In this document: piece after piece, positions 25,705 through 35,505 of the stretch
How the letters are laid out: each line of letters opens with the position of its first letter
How positions within the stretch are numbered: the stretch's first letter is position 1
Assembly (NCBI GenBank): GCA_963818225.1
Contig: CAWFRO010000006.1
Location: forward strand, 124,001 to 188,000
Direction of reading: 5' to 3'
Length of the DNA stretch: 64,000 bases
Origin: Palsa-504 sp963818225
GTDB taxonomy: Bacteria > Actinomycetota > Actinomycetes > Streptosporangiales > Streptosporangiaceae
The notes under the pieces: generated by a model
What the model was told of the DNA's origin: nothing
What the model saw: only the letters and a program-made list of their open reading frames with translations
Database searches by the model: none
Translations under genes and position numbers: made by a program

Positions 25705-25720
25705 GTAATCGTGCGGAAAC
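25705..25720 (+). promoter_or_regulatory. GlnR-like half-site pair upstream of glnA2
   Basis: GTAAT (25705-25709), six bases, GAAAC (25716-25720) matches the GlnR a-b site pattern GTnAC-n6-GAAAC with one mismatch. It lies 64 bp before the glnA2 start. No second a-b site follows in register, so this is weaker than the operator at glnA. Confidence 0.35.
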
Positions 25721-25783
25721 AACAGCCAGGCAAACTCACACCGGGGGACGGTCGGGCCGCAGGGAGCGCCTAAGGTGATAACC

Positions 25784-27145
25784 GTGGACAGGCAGGAAGA
25801 GTTCGTGCTGCGCACGCTGGAAGAACGTGACATCCGGTTCGTCCGGCTCTGGTTCACCGACGTCCTGGGCAGCCTCAAGTCCGTGGCGGTCGCGCCGGCC
25901 GAGCTGGAGGGCGCGTTCGCCGACGGGATCGGCTTCGACGGCTCGGCGATCGAGGGCTTCGCCCGCGTCTACGAGGCGGACATGATCCTCCGCCCCGACC
26001 CGGGCACGTTCCAGCTGCTGCCCTGGCGCGGCGAGTACCCGGGCGTGGCCCGGATGTTCTGCGACATCCTGCTGCCCGACGGGTCACCCTCGTACGCGGA
26101 CCCGCGCTGGGTGCTCAAGCGCAACCTGGCCCGCGCCTCCGAGCTCGGCTTCACCTTCTACGCGCACCCGGAGATCGAGTTCTTCCTGCTCCGGGAGAGG
26201 CCCGAACCGGGGGACAAGCCGCGGCCGATCGACTCCGGCGGCTACTACGACCACACCCCGCACAGCATCGCGCACGACTTCCGCCGGACCGCGATCACCA
26301 TGCTGGAGTCCATGGGCATCTCGGTCGAGTACAGCCACCACGAGGGCGCGCCCGGGCAGCAGGAGATCGACCTGCGTTACGCCGACGCGCTGACCACCGC
26401 CGACAACATCATGTCGTTCCGGCTGGTGATGAAGGAGGTGGCGATGGAGCAGGGCGTGTACGCCACGTTCATGCCCAAGCCCTTCACCGACCATCCCGGC
26501 TCCGGCATGCACACGCACGTGTCCCTGTTCGAGGGGGACAAGAACGCGTTCTTCGAGGCGGGCGCGGAGTTCCAGCTGTCCAAGACGGCCCGGGCCTTCA
26601 TTGCCGGGCTGCTCCGGCACGCGCCGGAGATCACCGCGGTCTGTAACCAGTGGGTGAACTCTTACAAGCGGCTGTGGGGTGCCGAGGACCGGATCGCCGG
26701 CGCGGGCGGGGAGGCCCCGGCCTACGTGTGCTGGGGGCACAACAACCGCTCGGCGCTGGTCCGGGTGCCGATGTACAAGCCGCAGAAGGGCAATTCGACC
26801 CGCGTGGAGTTCCGCTCCCTCGACGCCGCCTGCAACCCGTACCTGGCCTACGCCGTGATCCTGGGCGCCGGCCTGAAGGGCATCGAGAACGATTACGAGC
26901 TGCCGCCCGGAGCCGAGGACGACGTGTGGGCGCTGACCTCCGCCGAGCGGCGCGCGCTCGGTATCCGGCCGCTGCCGCAGAACCTGGACCAGGCCATCAA
27001 CGCCATGCAGGACAGCGAGCTGGTCGCCGAGACCCTCGGCGAGCACGTCTTCGACTTCTTCCTGCGCAACAAGCGCGCGGAGTGGCACGAGTACCGCCGC
27101 CAGGTCACCGAGTACGAGCTGAGCCGCTACCTGCCCATGCTCTGA
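25784..27145 (+). CDS. glnA2: Glutamine synthetase-like protein GlnA2
   Basis: 453 residues from the GTG at 25784, matching the length and N-terminus (DRQEEFVLRTLEERDIRFVR) of actinobacterial GlnA2; GTG 25775 is possible. GS signatures: IGFDGSAIEGFARVYEADM, HPEIEFFLL, SHHEGAPGQQEIDLRYADAL, the nucleotide loop FMPKPFTDHPGSGMHTHVSL and NNRSALVRVPMYKP. In Streptomyces GlnA2 is reported as a gamma-glutamylpolyamine synthetase rather than an ammonia-assimilating enzyme, so that role is likely but inferred. Neighbours nadE and glnE match the actinomycete arrangement. Confidence 0.9.
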   Translation: MDRQEEFVLRTLEERDIRFVRLWFTDVLGSLKSVAVAPAELEGAFADGIGFDGSAIEGFARVYEADMILRPDPGTFQLLPWRGEYPGVARMFCDILLPDGSPSYADPRWVLKRNLARASELGFTFYAHPEIEFFLLRERPEPGDKPRPIDSGGYYDHTPHSIAHDFRRTAITMLESMGISVEYSHHEGAPGQQEIDLRYADALTTADNIMSFRLVMKEVAMEQGVYATFMPKPFTDHPGSGMHTHVSLFEGDKNAFFEAGAEFQLSKTARAFIAGLLRHAPEITAVCNQWVNSYKRLWGAEDRIAGAGGEAPAYVCWGHNNRSALVRVPMYKPQKGNSTRVEFRSLDAACNPYLAYAVILGAGLKGIENDYELPPGAEDDVWALTSAERRALGIRPLPQNLDQAINAMQDSELVAETLGEHVFDFFLRNKRAEWHEYRRQVTEYELSRYLPML

Positions 27146-27191
27146 CCTGGACGGGCCGCCCCGGGAACCACCGTCCCCGGGCCCCCCGGCC

Positions 27192-29036
27192 TCACTCCTC
27201 GAAGCGGCCGCCCAGGTACTTGGCCAGGAAGCGCTCGGCCGCCGCGTAGAACTTCAGCCGGTTCTCCGGCTTGGCGAAGCCGTGGCCCTCGTCGGGGAAC
27301 AGCATGTACTCGTAGTCGATCCCGGCCTCGGCCAGCGCGGCCACGATCTGCTCCGACTCGGCCTGCTTGACCCGCGGGTCGTTGGCGCCCTGGGCGATCA
27401 GCAGCGGGATGCGGATGTCCCGGGCCCGGGACAGCGGCGAGCGGGACCACAGGAACTCCTGGTCCGTTTCCGGGTTCCCGACCCGCTTGTACAGTTCGGC
27501 CCTGGCCGGCGCCCAGTACGCCGGGATCGTCTCCAGCAGCGTCTTGAGGTTCGAGGGGCCGACGATGTCCACCGCGCAGCGGAACACGTCCGGGGTGAAC
27601 GCCGCGCCGACCAGTGCCGCGTATCCGCCGTAGGAGCCGCCGTAGATGGCGGTCCGGTCCGGGTCGGCCCAGCCCTGTGCCGCCACGTACCGGACCGCGT
27701 CGATCAGGTCGTCGTGCATCTTGCCGCCCCACTCGCGGTCGCCGGCGTTGACGAACGCCTTGCCGTAGCCGGTCGAGCCGCGGTAGTTCACCTGGATGCA
27801 CAGGTAGCCCCGGTTGGCCAGCCACTGGGCCTCGGGGTTCCAGCCCCACTCGTCCCGGACCGTCGGGCCGCCGTGCACGTCGAGCACGGCCGGCCGGGCG
27901 GACCGGCCGCCACCGGGCGGGAAGGTGACGTACCCGTGCACGGTCAGCCCGTCCCGCGCGGTGAACGCGAACGGCTCCATCGCGGCCAGCTGGTAGCGCA
28001 GCATCTCCGGGCGGCTGTCGAACAGGACGCTGGCGGTCCGGCTGGCCCGGTCGTAGGCGTAGTAGCGCACCGGGGTGGCGTCGTTGTCGAAGGCGATCAG
28101 CCACGTCGCGTCGGCCTCGTCCCGGCCGACCAGGCTCGGGTCACCGGCGTGCAGCGCCCGGACCGCGTCCAGGTCGGCCTGCACCGCCGGGTCGAGCACG
28201 TGGTACTCGGCCCGGTCCTTGACGACGACCGCGACCTGCGGTTCCCGGGTGTCCGGGTGCAGCATCGCGCCGGTCACGTCCGCCTCGGGGTCCTCGAAGA
28301 CCACCCGCTCCTCGCCGGTGGCCAAGTCGATCCGCACCAGCCGGCCGGTGTTCGCACCGACCGAGCTGATGGCCACCAGCGACTTCCCGTCGCCGGTGAA
28401 GGCCAGCGGGCCGCTGACGGCGGCGTCGTCGGCCGGGATGCGCAGCAGCGTCCGCCACTCGCTGTCGGCGTCGTCGCGGACCAGCATGTCGTAGCCGCCG
28501 TCGGGCAGCGGGGCGATCGCGCCCCGGACCACCATGTCCTCGTCGGCCAGCCAGCCCGCGTACCCCGGGTTGTCGATCAGCTTGGTCAGCTCCCCGGTCG
28601 GCAAATCCAGGCGGTAGACGTCGTGCAGCTGCGGGTTGTCCTTGTTGATCCCGACCAGCACCTCGTCGCGGTGGATCTTGCGGGTGGCGATGATCCGGGC
28701 CTGGACGCCCTCGAACGGGGTCAGGTCGCGCCGGGCCAAGGTCTGCATGTCGACGTCGTACAGCCGCCAGTTCTCGTCGCCGCCGGTGTCCTGCGCGTAC
28801 AGCAGGTGTCGGCCGTCGCGGGCCCACGTGTGGGACCGGATACCCCGGTCGGTGTCGTCCGTCACCACCGCCGCGGCGTCCCAGTCGACGCCGGCCGACC
28901 CGACCGGGGCGACCCACACGTTGAGGACACCGTCCCGCGGCGCGATCCAGGCCAGCTTGGTGCCGTCGGGGGACAGTTGCGGGCTGACGCGCTCCGGGTT
29001 GCCGAACAGCACGTCGCGGGGGATGAGATCGACCAT
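27192..29036 (-). CDS. S9 family prolyl oligopeptidase-type peptidase
   Basis: 614 residues. The N-terminal ~350 residues form a degenerate beta-propeller (VSPQLSPDGTKLAWIAPRDG, RSHTWARDGRHLLYAQDTGG). The alpha/beta hydrolase domain has nucleophile GGSYGGYA, the aspartate of AQGANDPRV and the histidine of FPDEGHGFAKPENR. The block VNYRGSTGYGKAF is typical of dipeptidyl/acylaminoacyl peptidases. Cytoplasmic; trims short peptides. Convergent with glnA2. Confidence 0.92.
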   Translation of the reverse strand: MVDLIPRDVLFGNPERVSPQLSPDGTKLAWIAPRDGVLNVWVAPVGSAGVDWDAAAVVTDDTDRGIRSHTWARDGRHLLYAQDTGGDENWRLYDVDMQTLARRDLTPFEGVQARIIATRKIHRDEVLVGINKDNPQLHDVYRLDLPTGELTKLIDNPGYAGWLADEDMVVRGAIAPLPDGGYDMLVRDDADSEWRTLLRIPADDAAVSGPLAFTGDGKSLVAISSVGANTGRLVRIDLATGEERVVFEDPEADVTGAMLHPDTREPQVAVVVKDRAEYHVLDPAVQADLDAVRALHAGDPSLVGRDEADATWLIAFDNDATPVRYYAYDRASRTASVLFDSRPEMLRYQLAAMEPFAFTARDGLTVHGYVTFPPGGGRSARPAVLDVHGGPTVRDEWGWNPEAQWLANRGYLCIQVNYRGSTGYGKAFVNAGDREWGGKMHDDLIDAVRYVAAQGWADPDRTAIYGGSYGGYAALVGAAFTPDVFRCAVDIVGPSNLKTLLETIPAYWAPARAELYKRVGNPETDQEFLWSRSPLSRARDIRIPLLIAQGANDPRVKQAESEQIVAALAEAGIDYEYMLFPDEGHGFAKPENRLKFYAAAERFLAKYLGGRFEE

Positions 29037-29126
29037 GGCCCATGCCTACCACACCGCCCGCAGCGCCCCGTCCGGGCGCCCGCCGGGTTCGCCGGAAGCG
29101 TATGCCCGCCGTGCCCGCGCCGCCGA

Positions 29127-29761
29127 TCAGGTGGCAGTGCTTCCGCCGCCGCTGCTTCCGCTGGTCCCGCCGCTGGTCCCGCCGCCGCTTCCGCCCGTGC
29201 CGCCGGAGCCGCCGCCGGACCGCCGCCGCCGGAGCCGGAGCCACCGGTGCCGCCGCCCGGGGTGAAGGGCAGGTCGGACTTGCAGGCGTTGAGCGCCGCC
29301 TGACCCGCGGAAGTGGACTGCAGTTGACTGAACAGGCCCCGGAAACCTCCCCCGGAGGCCGACGGGCTGGGCAGGGTCACGCCGTGCGCGGACAGGCAGC
29401 TTTCGAAGGTACTCAGCGCAGCGCTGAAACCGCCCGCCCCGCCGAACCCGCCCGACGGGCGCAGCGAGGCGCAGGCCTGGCGGGCGTTGCTGATGGTGCT
29501 GCTGCTCGGGGTGCTCGCGGCCGGGGCACTTGCGCCGGAGGTGCCCCGGCCCGAACCCGTCACGCCGTGCTCACGCAGGCAGTTGAGGTAGGCGCTCGCG
29601 CCACCCGGGCTGGAGCTGCTGGCGGCCGAGGGCGAGGCCGTGGCGGCCGCGCCGCACGCCGACACCCCCAGCAGCAGGGGGCCCAGCGCCGCCCCGGCTA
29701 TCACGATCCGGCCGGGACGGCTCTTCAGCAGGCCGTCCAGGTAACGGTGCATCCCAGGCAA
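29127..29761 (-). CDS. Secreted lipoprotein with glycine-rich tail, apparent frameshift
   Basis: Signal peptide with lipobox LLLGVSACG (Cys ~36), then a Ser/Ala linker and two similar segments with CLREHGV (~62) and CLSAHGVTLPSP (~123), a pattern seen in small actinobacterial lipoproteins. In the frame from 29761 the tail turns Ala/Pro-rich after SGSGGGG and runs into the peptidase gene. Restoring one base near 29205-29230 gives a natural Gly/Ser tail (SGGGSGGTGGSGG..., ending STAT) and a stop at 29127. Start TTG 29761 has AGGAG 6 nt upstream; ATG 29752 is the alternative. Function unknown. Confidence 0.65.
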
Positions 29762-29944
29762 GGGTTTCTCCTATGAGCGATTCGTAAGGTCACCCGCCCC
29801 GTGCCCGGTGCCTTTCCAGCGATCCGAGCGCTGAATGTACGACAGGGAGTATGAGGACACTGTGTGACTGTCCTGTTTGTTTGCTGTAGGTCCCCGCAGG
29901 ATGCGATGCGGCGCGGGTCAAACCGCCCATATACCGTTACTGAC

Positions 29945-32900
29945 GTGAGCGGTTTGCGGACGACGATGGCGGGGCGGCTGGCCCGGCTGGGTTTCGCGGA
30001 CGCCGCGCGGGCCGAGCGCCTGCTGCTCACCGACCTCGGCGGTATCGACGCGGACGGCGCCGACGACGATCCCGGGAGCGACCCGCTGCTGACCGCGCTG
30101 TCCGCCGCGGCCGATCCCGACCTGGCCCTGATCGGGCTGGCCCGGGTGTTCGGCGCCGCGGAAGACCCGGCCGCCCTGCGCCGGGCGCTCCACGACGAGC
30201 CGGATTTCCGCGACCGGCTGACCGCCGTCCTCGGCGTCAGCGCCGGCCTGGCTGACCACCTGACCCGCCACCCCGGGGACTGCGAGCTGCTCCGCGGGCC
30301 CATGAGCCGCCCCCGCCCGGCCGAGCTGCGTGAGCAGATGCTGCAGGCGGTCGGCGCGAACTCGCGGCTGGCCGAGCCGGTGGCCAGCCGCGAGCCTCAC
30401 GAGCCGGTGGCGGCGCTGGCCGCCGCGTACCGGCGGCGGCTGCTGCACCTGGCCGCGCGCGACATGACCGCGGCCGCCTCCCTGGAAGAGGTGGCCGAGG
30501 AACTGGCCGACATCGCCGCCGCGGTCCTCGAGGCGGCGCTCGCGGTGGCCCGGTCTGAGCTGCCCGCCGGGTCCGCGCCCTGCCGGATCGCCGTGGTGGC
30601 CATGGGCAAGTGCGGGGCCCGCGAGCTGAACTACGCCAGCGACGTCGACGTGATCTTCGTCGCCGAGCCGGCCATGAACGCAACCGGCGCCCCCGCCGCG
30701 GATGAAAACGAGGCGCTGGCCACCGCCAGCCGCCTGGCCGCGGGCCTGATCGGCGTCTGCGCCCGGTCCAGCCCGGAAGGCAGCATCTTCCCCGTCGACC
30801 CGAACCTCCGGCCCGAAGGCCGCCACGGCCCGCTGGTCCGCACCCTGGCCAGCCATCGCGCCTACTACGAGCGCTGGGCCAAGACCTGGGAGTTCCAGGC
30901 CCTGCTCAAGGCGCGGCCGGTGGCGGGTGACATGGCGCTCGGCCAGGCCTACGCGGACACGTTCGCCCCCCTGGTCTGGCAGGCGGCGCGCCGCGAGCAT
31001 TTCGTCGAGGACACCCAGGCCATGCGCCGCCGGGTCGAGCAGTCGCTGCCGCCCCGCCAGGCCGGGCGCGAGCTCAAGCTCGGCCCCGGCGGCCTGCGCG
31101 ACATCGAGTTCGCCGTGCAGCTGCTGCAGCTGGTGCACGGCCGCACCGACGAGACGCTGCGTGCGCCCGCGACGCTGCCCGCGCTGGCCGCGCTGGCCGC
31201 AGGCGGGTACGTCGGCCGCGCCGACGCCGAAGAGCTCGCCGACGCCTACCGGTTCCTGCGGCGCACCGAGCATCTGCTGCAGCTGTACCGGCTGAGCCGC
31301 ACCCACACCCTGCCCGAGGACCCCGCCGTACTTCGCAGGCTGGGCCGGGCGATGAGGTCCTTTGATCTGCCGAACGGCCCGTGGTACCAGCTCCCGGTCA
31401 CGGCGAACCGCTCCGACCCGGCGGCCGAGTTCGACGCCATGTGGCGCATGCACGCCCGCCTGGTCCGACGGCTGCACGAGAAGCTGTTCTACCGGCCGCT
31501 GCTGGACGCGGTGGCCCGCCTCCCGACGGACGCCGCCCGGCTGACGCCGGCCGAGGCCCGGGCACGGCTCGAGGCGCTGGGCTATGCCGACCCGGCCGGC
31601 GCGCTGCGCCATATCGACGCGCTGACCTCGGGCGTCTCGCGGCGGGCGGCGATCCAGCGGACGCTGCTGCCGGTCCTGCTCGGCTGGTTCGCCGACGCGG
31701 CCGAGCCTGACGCGGGCCTGCTGGCGTTCCGCCAGGTCAGCGAGGCGCTGGGGGAGAGCCCGTGGTACCTGAGGCTGCTGCGCGACGATACCAAGGTGGC
31801 CGAGCGGATGGCGCACGTGCTGGCCTCCAGCCGCTACGCCACCGGCCTGCTGCTGCGCGCGCCCGATGCGGTCGCGTTGTTCGGCGACGACGCCGAGCTC
31901 GCGCCCCGCGGCCCAGGTGCGCTGCGGGGCGAGATGATGGCGGCGGCCCAGCGCTACGAGGACGAGGCGGAGGCCGCGGTCTCCGCCGTCCGTTCGGTCC
32001 GCCGCCGCGAGCTGCTGCGCATCGCCGCCGCCGACCTGCTGAACGTCACCGATGGCCTGGATGCCACGGCCGAGGCGCTGACCAGCGTGACCCGGGCGAC
32101 GATACAGGCCGCGCTGGCCGTGGCGGTCAACAAGGTCTCGGCCGAGCTGCGCCAGCCGCTGCCGACCCGGATCGCGGTGATCGCGATGGGCCGGTTCGGC
32201 GGCCACGAGTGCGGCTACGGCAGCGACGCGGACGTGCTGTTCGTCCACGATCCAGTGCCCGGCCAGGCGGAACGGGACGCGTCGAACGCCGCGCACGCGG
32301 TGGCCGTCGAGCTGCGCCTGCTGCTCGCCCTCCCGGTGCCGGACCCGCCCCTAGCGGTGGACGCGGACCTGCGGCCGGACGGCCGGCAGGGCCCGCTGGT
32401 CCGCACGCTGGCCGCCTACCGCAGCTACTACCGGAGACGGTCCGCGCCGTGGGAGGCGCAGGCCCTGCTGCGCGCTGAGGCCGCCGCCGGGGACGAGGAT
32501 CTGGGGGCCCGCTTCGTCCGGATGATCGCCGAGTTCCGCTATCCGCTGGGTGGGCTCGACCCGGTCGCGATACGCGAGATCCGCCGAATCAAGGCCCGGG
32601 TGGAGGCCGAGCGGATCCCGCGCGGCGCGGACCGGGCGCTGCACGTCAAGCTGGGTCCCGGCGGCCTGTCCGATGTGGAGTGGACGATCCAGCTGCTGCA
32701 GCTGCAGCACGCCCACGCGGTGCCCGCGCTGCGCACCACCCGGACCACCGAGGCGATGGCGGCGGCGGTGCGGGACGGCCTGCTGCCCGCCGGCGACGCG
32801 GCGGAGCTCATGGCCGCCTGGCAGCTGGCCGGCCGGATCAGGAACGCGATCGTCCTGGTCCGCGGCCTGCCCGAAGACACGCTGCCGACCAGGACCGGCG

Positions 32901-33025
32901 AGCTGACCACGGTGGCCCGCCTGCTCGGTTACCCGCCAGGCGACGCCGCGCAGGCGCTCGAGCAGGCCTGGCGCCGCGCCGGCCGCCGCGCCCGCGCCAT
33001 CATGGAGCCCCTCTTCTACGGCTGA
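29945..33025 (+). CDS. glnE: Bifunctional glutamine synthetase adenylyltransferase/deadenylylase
   Basis: 1026 residues. Two nucleotidyltransferase domains, each followed by a GlnE helical domain. The N-terminal (deadenylylating) half has NYASDVDVIFV (~237) and the C-terminal (adenylylating) half GYGSDADVLFVHDP (~758); each is followed by a DxxLRPdGRxGPLVRTL block (VDPNLRPEGRHGPLVRTLAS; VDADLRPDGRQGPLVRTLAA) and LGPGGLxDxE. It attaches AMP to a tyrosine of GlnA (52556) when nitrogen is plentiful. GTG at 29945 gives the family N-terminus. Intact over 3 kb. Confidence 0.95.
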   Translation: MSGLRTTMAGRLARLGFADAARAERLLLTDLGGIDADGADDDPGSDPLLTALSAAADPDLALIGLARVFGAAEDPAALRRALHDEPDFRDRLTAVLGVSAGLADHLTRHPGDCELLRGPMSRPRPAELREQMLQAVGANSRLAEPVASREPHEPVAALAAAYRRRLLHLAARDMTAAASLEEVAEELADIAAAVLEAALAVARSELPAGSAPCRIAVVAMGKCGARELNYASDVDVIFVAEPAMNATGAPAADENEALATASRLAAGLIGVCARSSPEGSIFPVDPNLRPEGRHGPLVRTLASHRAYYERWAKTWEFQALLKARPVAGDMALGQAYADTFAPLVWQAARREHFVEDTQAMRRRVEQSLPPRQAGRELKLGPGGLRDIEFAVQLLQLVHGRTDETLRAPATLPALAALAAGGYVGRADAEELADAYRFLRRTEHLLQLYRLSRTHTLPEDPAVLRRLGRAMRSFDLPNGPWYQLPVTANRSDPAAEFDAMWRMHARLVRRLHEKLFYRPLLDAVARLPTDAARLTPAEARARLEALGYADPAGALRHIDALTSGVSRRAAIQRTLLPVLLGWFADAAEPDAGLLAFRQVSEALGESPWYLRLLRDDTKVAERMAHVLASSRYATGLLLRAPDAVALFGDDAELAPRGPGALRGEMMAAAQRYEDEAEAAVSAVRSVRRRELLRIAAADLLNVTDGLDATAEALTSVTRATIQAALAVAVNKVSAELRQPLPTRIAVIAMGRFGGHECGYGSDADVLFVHDPVPGQAERDASNAAHAVAVELRLLLALPVPDPPLAVDADLRPDGRQGPLVRTLAAYRSYYRRRSAPWEAQALLRAEAAAGDEDLGARFVRMIAEFRYPLGGLDPVAIREIRRIKARVEAERIPRGADRALHVKLGPGGLSDVEWTIQLLQLQHAHAVPALRTTRTTEAMAAAVRDGLLPAGDAAELMAAWQLAGRIRNAIVLVRGLPEDTLPTRTGELTTVARLLGYPPGDAAQALEQAWRRAGRRARAIMEPLFYG

Positions 33026-33054
33026 TCCCGCCGGTTTTGCGGCATCCTGGCGGG

Positions 33055-33666
33055 ATGACGGCGACCTGCATCGTCCTGAACGGCCCGAGCTGCTCGGGCA
33101 AGTCGAGCATCGCGGCGGTGTTGCGGGAGCTGTGGCCCAGACCCCTTCAGGTGACCGGCCTTGACACCTTCCTGGCCGTACAGAGCAGGCGGTTCTTCGC
33201 CAGCGACGGCCGCGTGGTGGCCGGGTTCAGCTGGATCCCCGTGACCGTGGACGGGCAGCCTGCGTTCGACGTCGTGCCTGGTCCGCTGGGACTGGGGATG
33301 ATCGGGGCGAGCCACGCGTACTGGGCGGCGTGTGCCGAGGCCGGGCTCGATCAGGTCATCGACGATGTGTGGCTGGTGCCCGATCAGCCCGCGGGGCTCA
33401 AGCGCGCCCTGTCCGCCGCGAACACGCTCTGGGTGGGGGTGCATTGCCCGCTGCCCATCGCCGAGCAGCGGGAACGAGAGCGCGGTGACCGGACCGTCGG
33501 CACCGTGCGCGGTCAGTACGCCGTGGTGCACGCGCATCGGACGTACGACCTGGATGTGGACACCTCGGCGGCCACCCCACGGGAGTGCGCAGAAGCGATC
33601 CTGACCGCGCTGGGATCACCTGCCTCAGATCATCGTGGATCGTTACTGCCCGCCTGCGGGCAGTAA
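33055..33666 (+). CDS. Chloramphenicol phosphotransferase-like (CPT) kinase
   Basis: 203 residues. Walker A LNGPSCSGKSSIAAVL at residues 7-22, a catalytic-region aspartate in TGLDTFLAV, then VIDDVWLVPD and WVGVHCPLPIAEQRERERGD. These match the CPT-like P-loop family, whose founder phosphorylates chloramphenicol; many members act on other small molecules, so resistance is not implied. The last dozen codons and the TAA lie inside a long perfect hairpin (33632-33677). Starts 29 bp after glnE. Confidence 0.75.
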   Translation: MTATCIVLNGPSCSGKSSIAAVLRELWPRPLQVTGLDTFLAVQSRRFFASDGRVVAGFSWIPVTVDGQPAFDVVPGPLGLGMIGASHAYWAACAEAGLDQVIDDVWLVPDQPAGLKRALSAANTLWVGVHCPLPIAEQRERERGDRTVGTVRGQYAVVHAHRTYDLDVDTSAATPRECAEAILTALGSPASDHRGSLLPACGQ

Positions 33667-33677
33667 CGATCCACGAT
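33632..33677. terminator. 22-bp perfect hairpin across two convergent stop codons
   Basis: Left arm 33632-33653 and right arm 33656-33677 are exact reverse complements of 22 bases (beginning ATCGTGGATCG), with a 2-base centre. The TAA of the CPT gene (33664-33666) lies inside the right arm and the TGA of the convergent gene starts at its last base. There is no T-run, but U-less hairpins are common terminators in actinomycetes and this one is symmetrical, so it can serve both genes. Confidence 0.7.
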
Positions 33678-34601
33678 CATGATTCCCGGCCCGTCCGGAC
33701 GGGCGGGAGCAGGTAGCCGTTGGCGCGCAGCACCCGCAGGGCGTCGACGGTCAGGAAGCCGCGCCACTCCCGTTCCGCGGCCGGCGACCAGGCCAGCCAG
33801 TTGAACGTCCAGCCGCCGTCATCACGCTGGGCGGCCGCGAGATGGTCCAGGTTGGCCTTGATCGTGGCCTCGTCGAACACCGCGCGGGCCAGCGAGCCGG
33901 GCTCGGGCGCGAAGTCCAGCGGGAAGTGCACCTCACCCGGGGTTTCCGGGTCGAGCGCCACCAGGCCCCTGTCGATGATCAGCGGCCCGACCTGGCCGAA
34001 CGCCGCCTGGGCCCGGTCCCGGTCCGGTACGTGCTGCAGGAACCGGAGCACGCCGAGCATTTCGTACGCGCCACCCGGGCCGCCCGACAGCTCGCCGGCG
34101 CCGCGGGCCAGCCGGCCGACCCTGGCCCACATCATCTCGGTGGCCCTCTCCAGCCAGGGATGGCTGACGTCGCGGGCGTGCAGCGTGCCCGCGATCAGGC
34201 CGGTGGCGATGACCGAAGCCGGATGGCCCTCCTCGGGCACCCACCACGGCGCATGCGGCCAGTCGCGCTATGTCTGGCTCCGCGCCGGCCGCGCCGCCCT
34301 CGGCCGGTGCCACCGCGGCCAGCCAGTCGCACGCGCCGCCGGCCAGCGCGGCGTCCCACGCGTCGGCCTCGTCCATGATCCGCAGGGCCATCTCGACGGC
34401 GAGAGCCTGGCTGCCCGGGGCCCGGCAATCGGGTTCCAGGGCATGACCGAACCCGCCGTCGTCGTTGCGGTAGCCGGCCACCGCGTCCCGCACCGGCCGG
34501 GCGGCTCCGCCGCCGAACATCCGCTCGAACCGGCGCCGGTCGATGACCCTGGCGTTCCCGGCGATGAAGGCGGCAGCTGCATCGAAGTCAGGAGCATTCA
34601 T
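33677..34601 (-). pseudogene. Alpha-toroid (prenyltransferase/squalene cyclase-like repeat) protein, frameshifted
   Basis: N-terminal frame (ATG 34601): MNAPDFDAAAAFIAGNARVI, YRNDDGGFGHALEPDCRAPG, AVEMALRIMDEADAWDAALA, to about GAEPDIA. Homology resumes one base later as RDWPHAPWWVPEEGHPASVI and continues to AAAQRDDGGWTFNWLAWSPA and a natural C-terminus. One extra base at about 34262-34275 is needed. The DGGF/DGGW repeats resemble QW motifs of terpenoid cyclase-type toroids; no catalytic DxDD is seen, so enzymatic function is doubtful. Confidence 0.7.
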
Positions 34602-34672
34602 GGGCCTATCACAGCATGGCCGGGCCGCCCCGTATTGAACGAAACGGCCGCCGGGCATGGCAAGCTGGGGAT

Positions 34673-35497
34673 ATGGATGACCGGCCGGCCAGCGTGCGCG
34701 ACCTGCCGCCCGGGTACACCGAATGGCAGGCCCCGGCGGCCCTGCGGCACGCGGTCGCGTGCCTGTGGGCTCAGGTCATCCCGGGCGGCGGCGGGGCGCG
34801 GACCAGCCTGGTGCTGCCCGACGCGTGCACCGACCTGATCTGGGAGCAGGACCGGGGCGCGTTCGTGGCCGGCCCGGACACCGGCCCGGCGCCCGCCGTG
34901 CTGACGGGCGGTTCGGTCCTGGTCGGCGTCCGCTTCCGGACTGCGGCCGGCGGCCCGGCGCTCGGCGTGCCGCTGAGCGAACTCCGCGACCAGCGTGTTG
35001 ACCTCGCGGACCTGCGCCCGAGCGAGGCCAGGCGGCTGCCCGGCACGCTGGATCCCGATACCGCCGCGGCCCGCGTGGTCGGCCTGGCGGCCGCCCTGGT
35101 CGGCGACGGCGGCCCCGACCCGGCCGCGGCCCGCGCCGCGGCCTTGCTGGCCGATCCCCGGGCCCGTGCCGAGGACGTCGCGGCGGAGATCGGGCTGAGC
35201 ATGCGGCAGCTGCGCCGCCGCTGCCATGCCGTCGTCGGCTACGGGCCCAAGACCCTGCAGCGGGTGCTGCGCTTCCGCCGGTTCGTGTCCCGGATCGACG
35301 CCGGCCTGGCCGCCGGCCAGGACCGGTACGACCTGGCCGCTCTCGCGGCGCAGGCCGGCTACGCCGACCAGGCGCACCTGACCCGCGAATGCCAGGCCCT
35401 GGCCGGCCTGACCCCGGCCGCGCTGGCCAGGCAGCGGGGCCCGGCCACGGCGAGCCCGGGTCCGGGCGTGAAGGTCCGCGGCAGCGGGGCGCCCTGA
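34673..35497 (+). CDS. AraC-family transcriptional regulator
   Basis: 274 residues. The N-terminal ~130 residues are the DUF6597-type sensor (ACTDLIWEQDRGAFVAGPDT, GVRFRTAAGGPALGVPLSEL). The C-terminal AraC domain shows two helix-turn-helix units: VAAEIGLSMRQLRRRCHAVV and LAAQAGYADQAHLTRECQAL with the usual TPAAL after it. ATG 34673 is chosen for the family N-terminus. Divergent from the toroid gene by 71 bp; target unknown. A weak 6-bp hairpin CCTGAC/GTCAGG sits at the convergent junction with the next gene. Confidence 0.85.
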   Translation: MDDRPASVRDLPPGYTEWQAPAALRHAVACLWAQVIPGGGGARTSLVLPDACTDLIWEQDRGAFVAGPDTGPAPAVLTGGSVLVGVRFRTAAGGPALGVPLSELRDQRVDLADLRPSEARRLPGTLDPDTAAARVVGLAAALVGDGGPDPAAARAAALLADPRARAEDVAAEIGLSMRQLRRRCHAVVGYGPKTLQRVLRFRRFVSRIDAGLAAGQDRYDLAALAAQAGYADQAHLTRECQALAGLTPAALARQRGPATASPGPGVKVRGSGAP

Positions 35498-35505
35498 CGG
35501 CTCGG

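Noticed and set aside
27282..29303. Plus-strand ORF of 673 codons
   Set aside because: It is antisense to the S9 peptidase, which has a complete catalytic triad; the plus frame has no domain logic and arises from high GC.
29864..29944. glnE start at the earlier in-frame codon 29864
   Set aside because: The first 27 codons are unlike GlnE N-termini; GTG 29945 gives SGLRTTMAGRLARLGFAD as in the family.
29918..32296. Minus-strand ORF of 792 codons antisense to glnE
   Set aside because: GlnE motifs on the plus strand are complete; the antisense product is Arg/Gly/Gln-rich shadow sequence.
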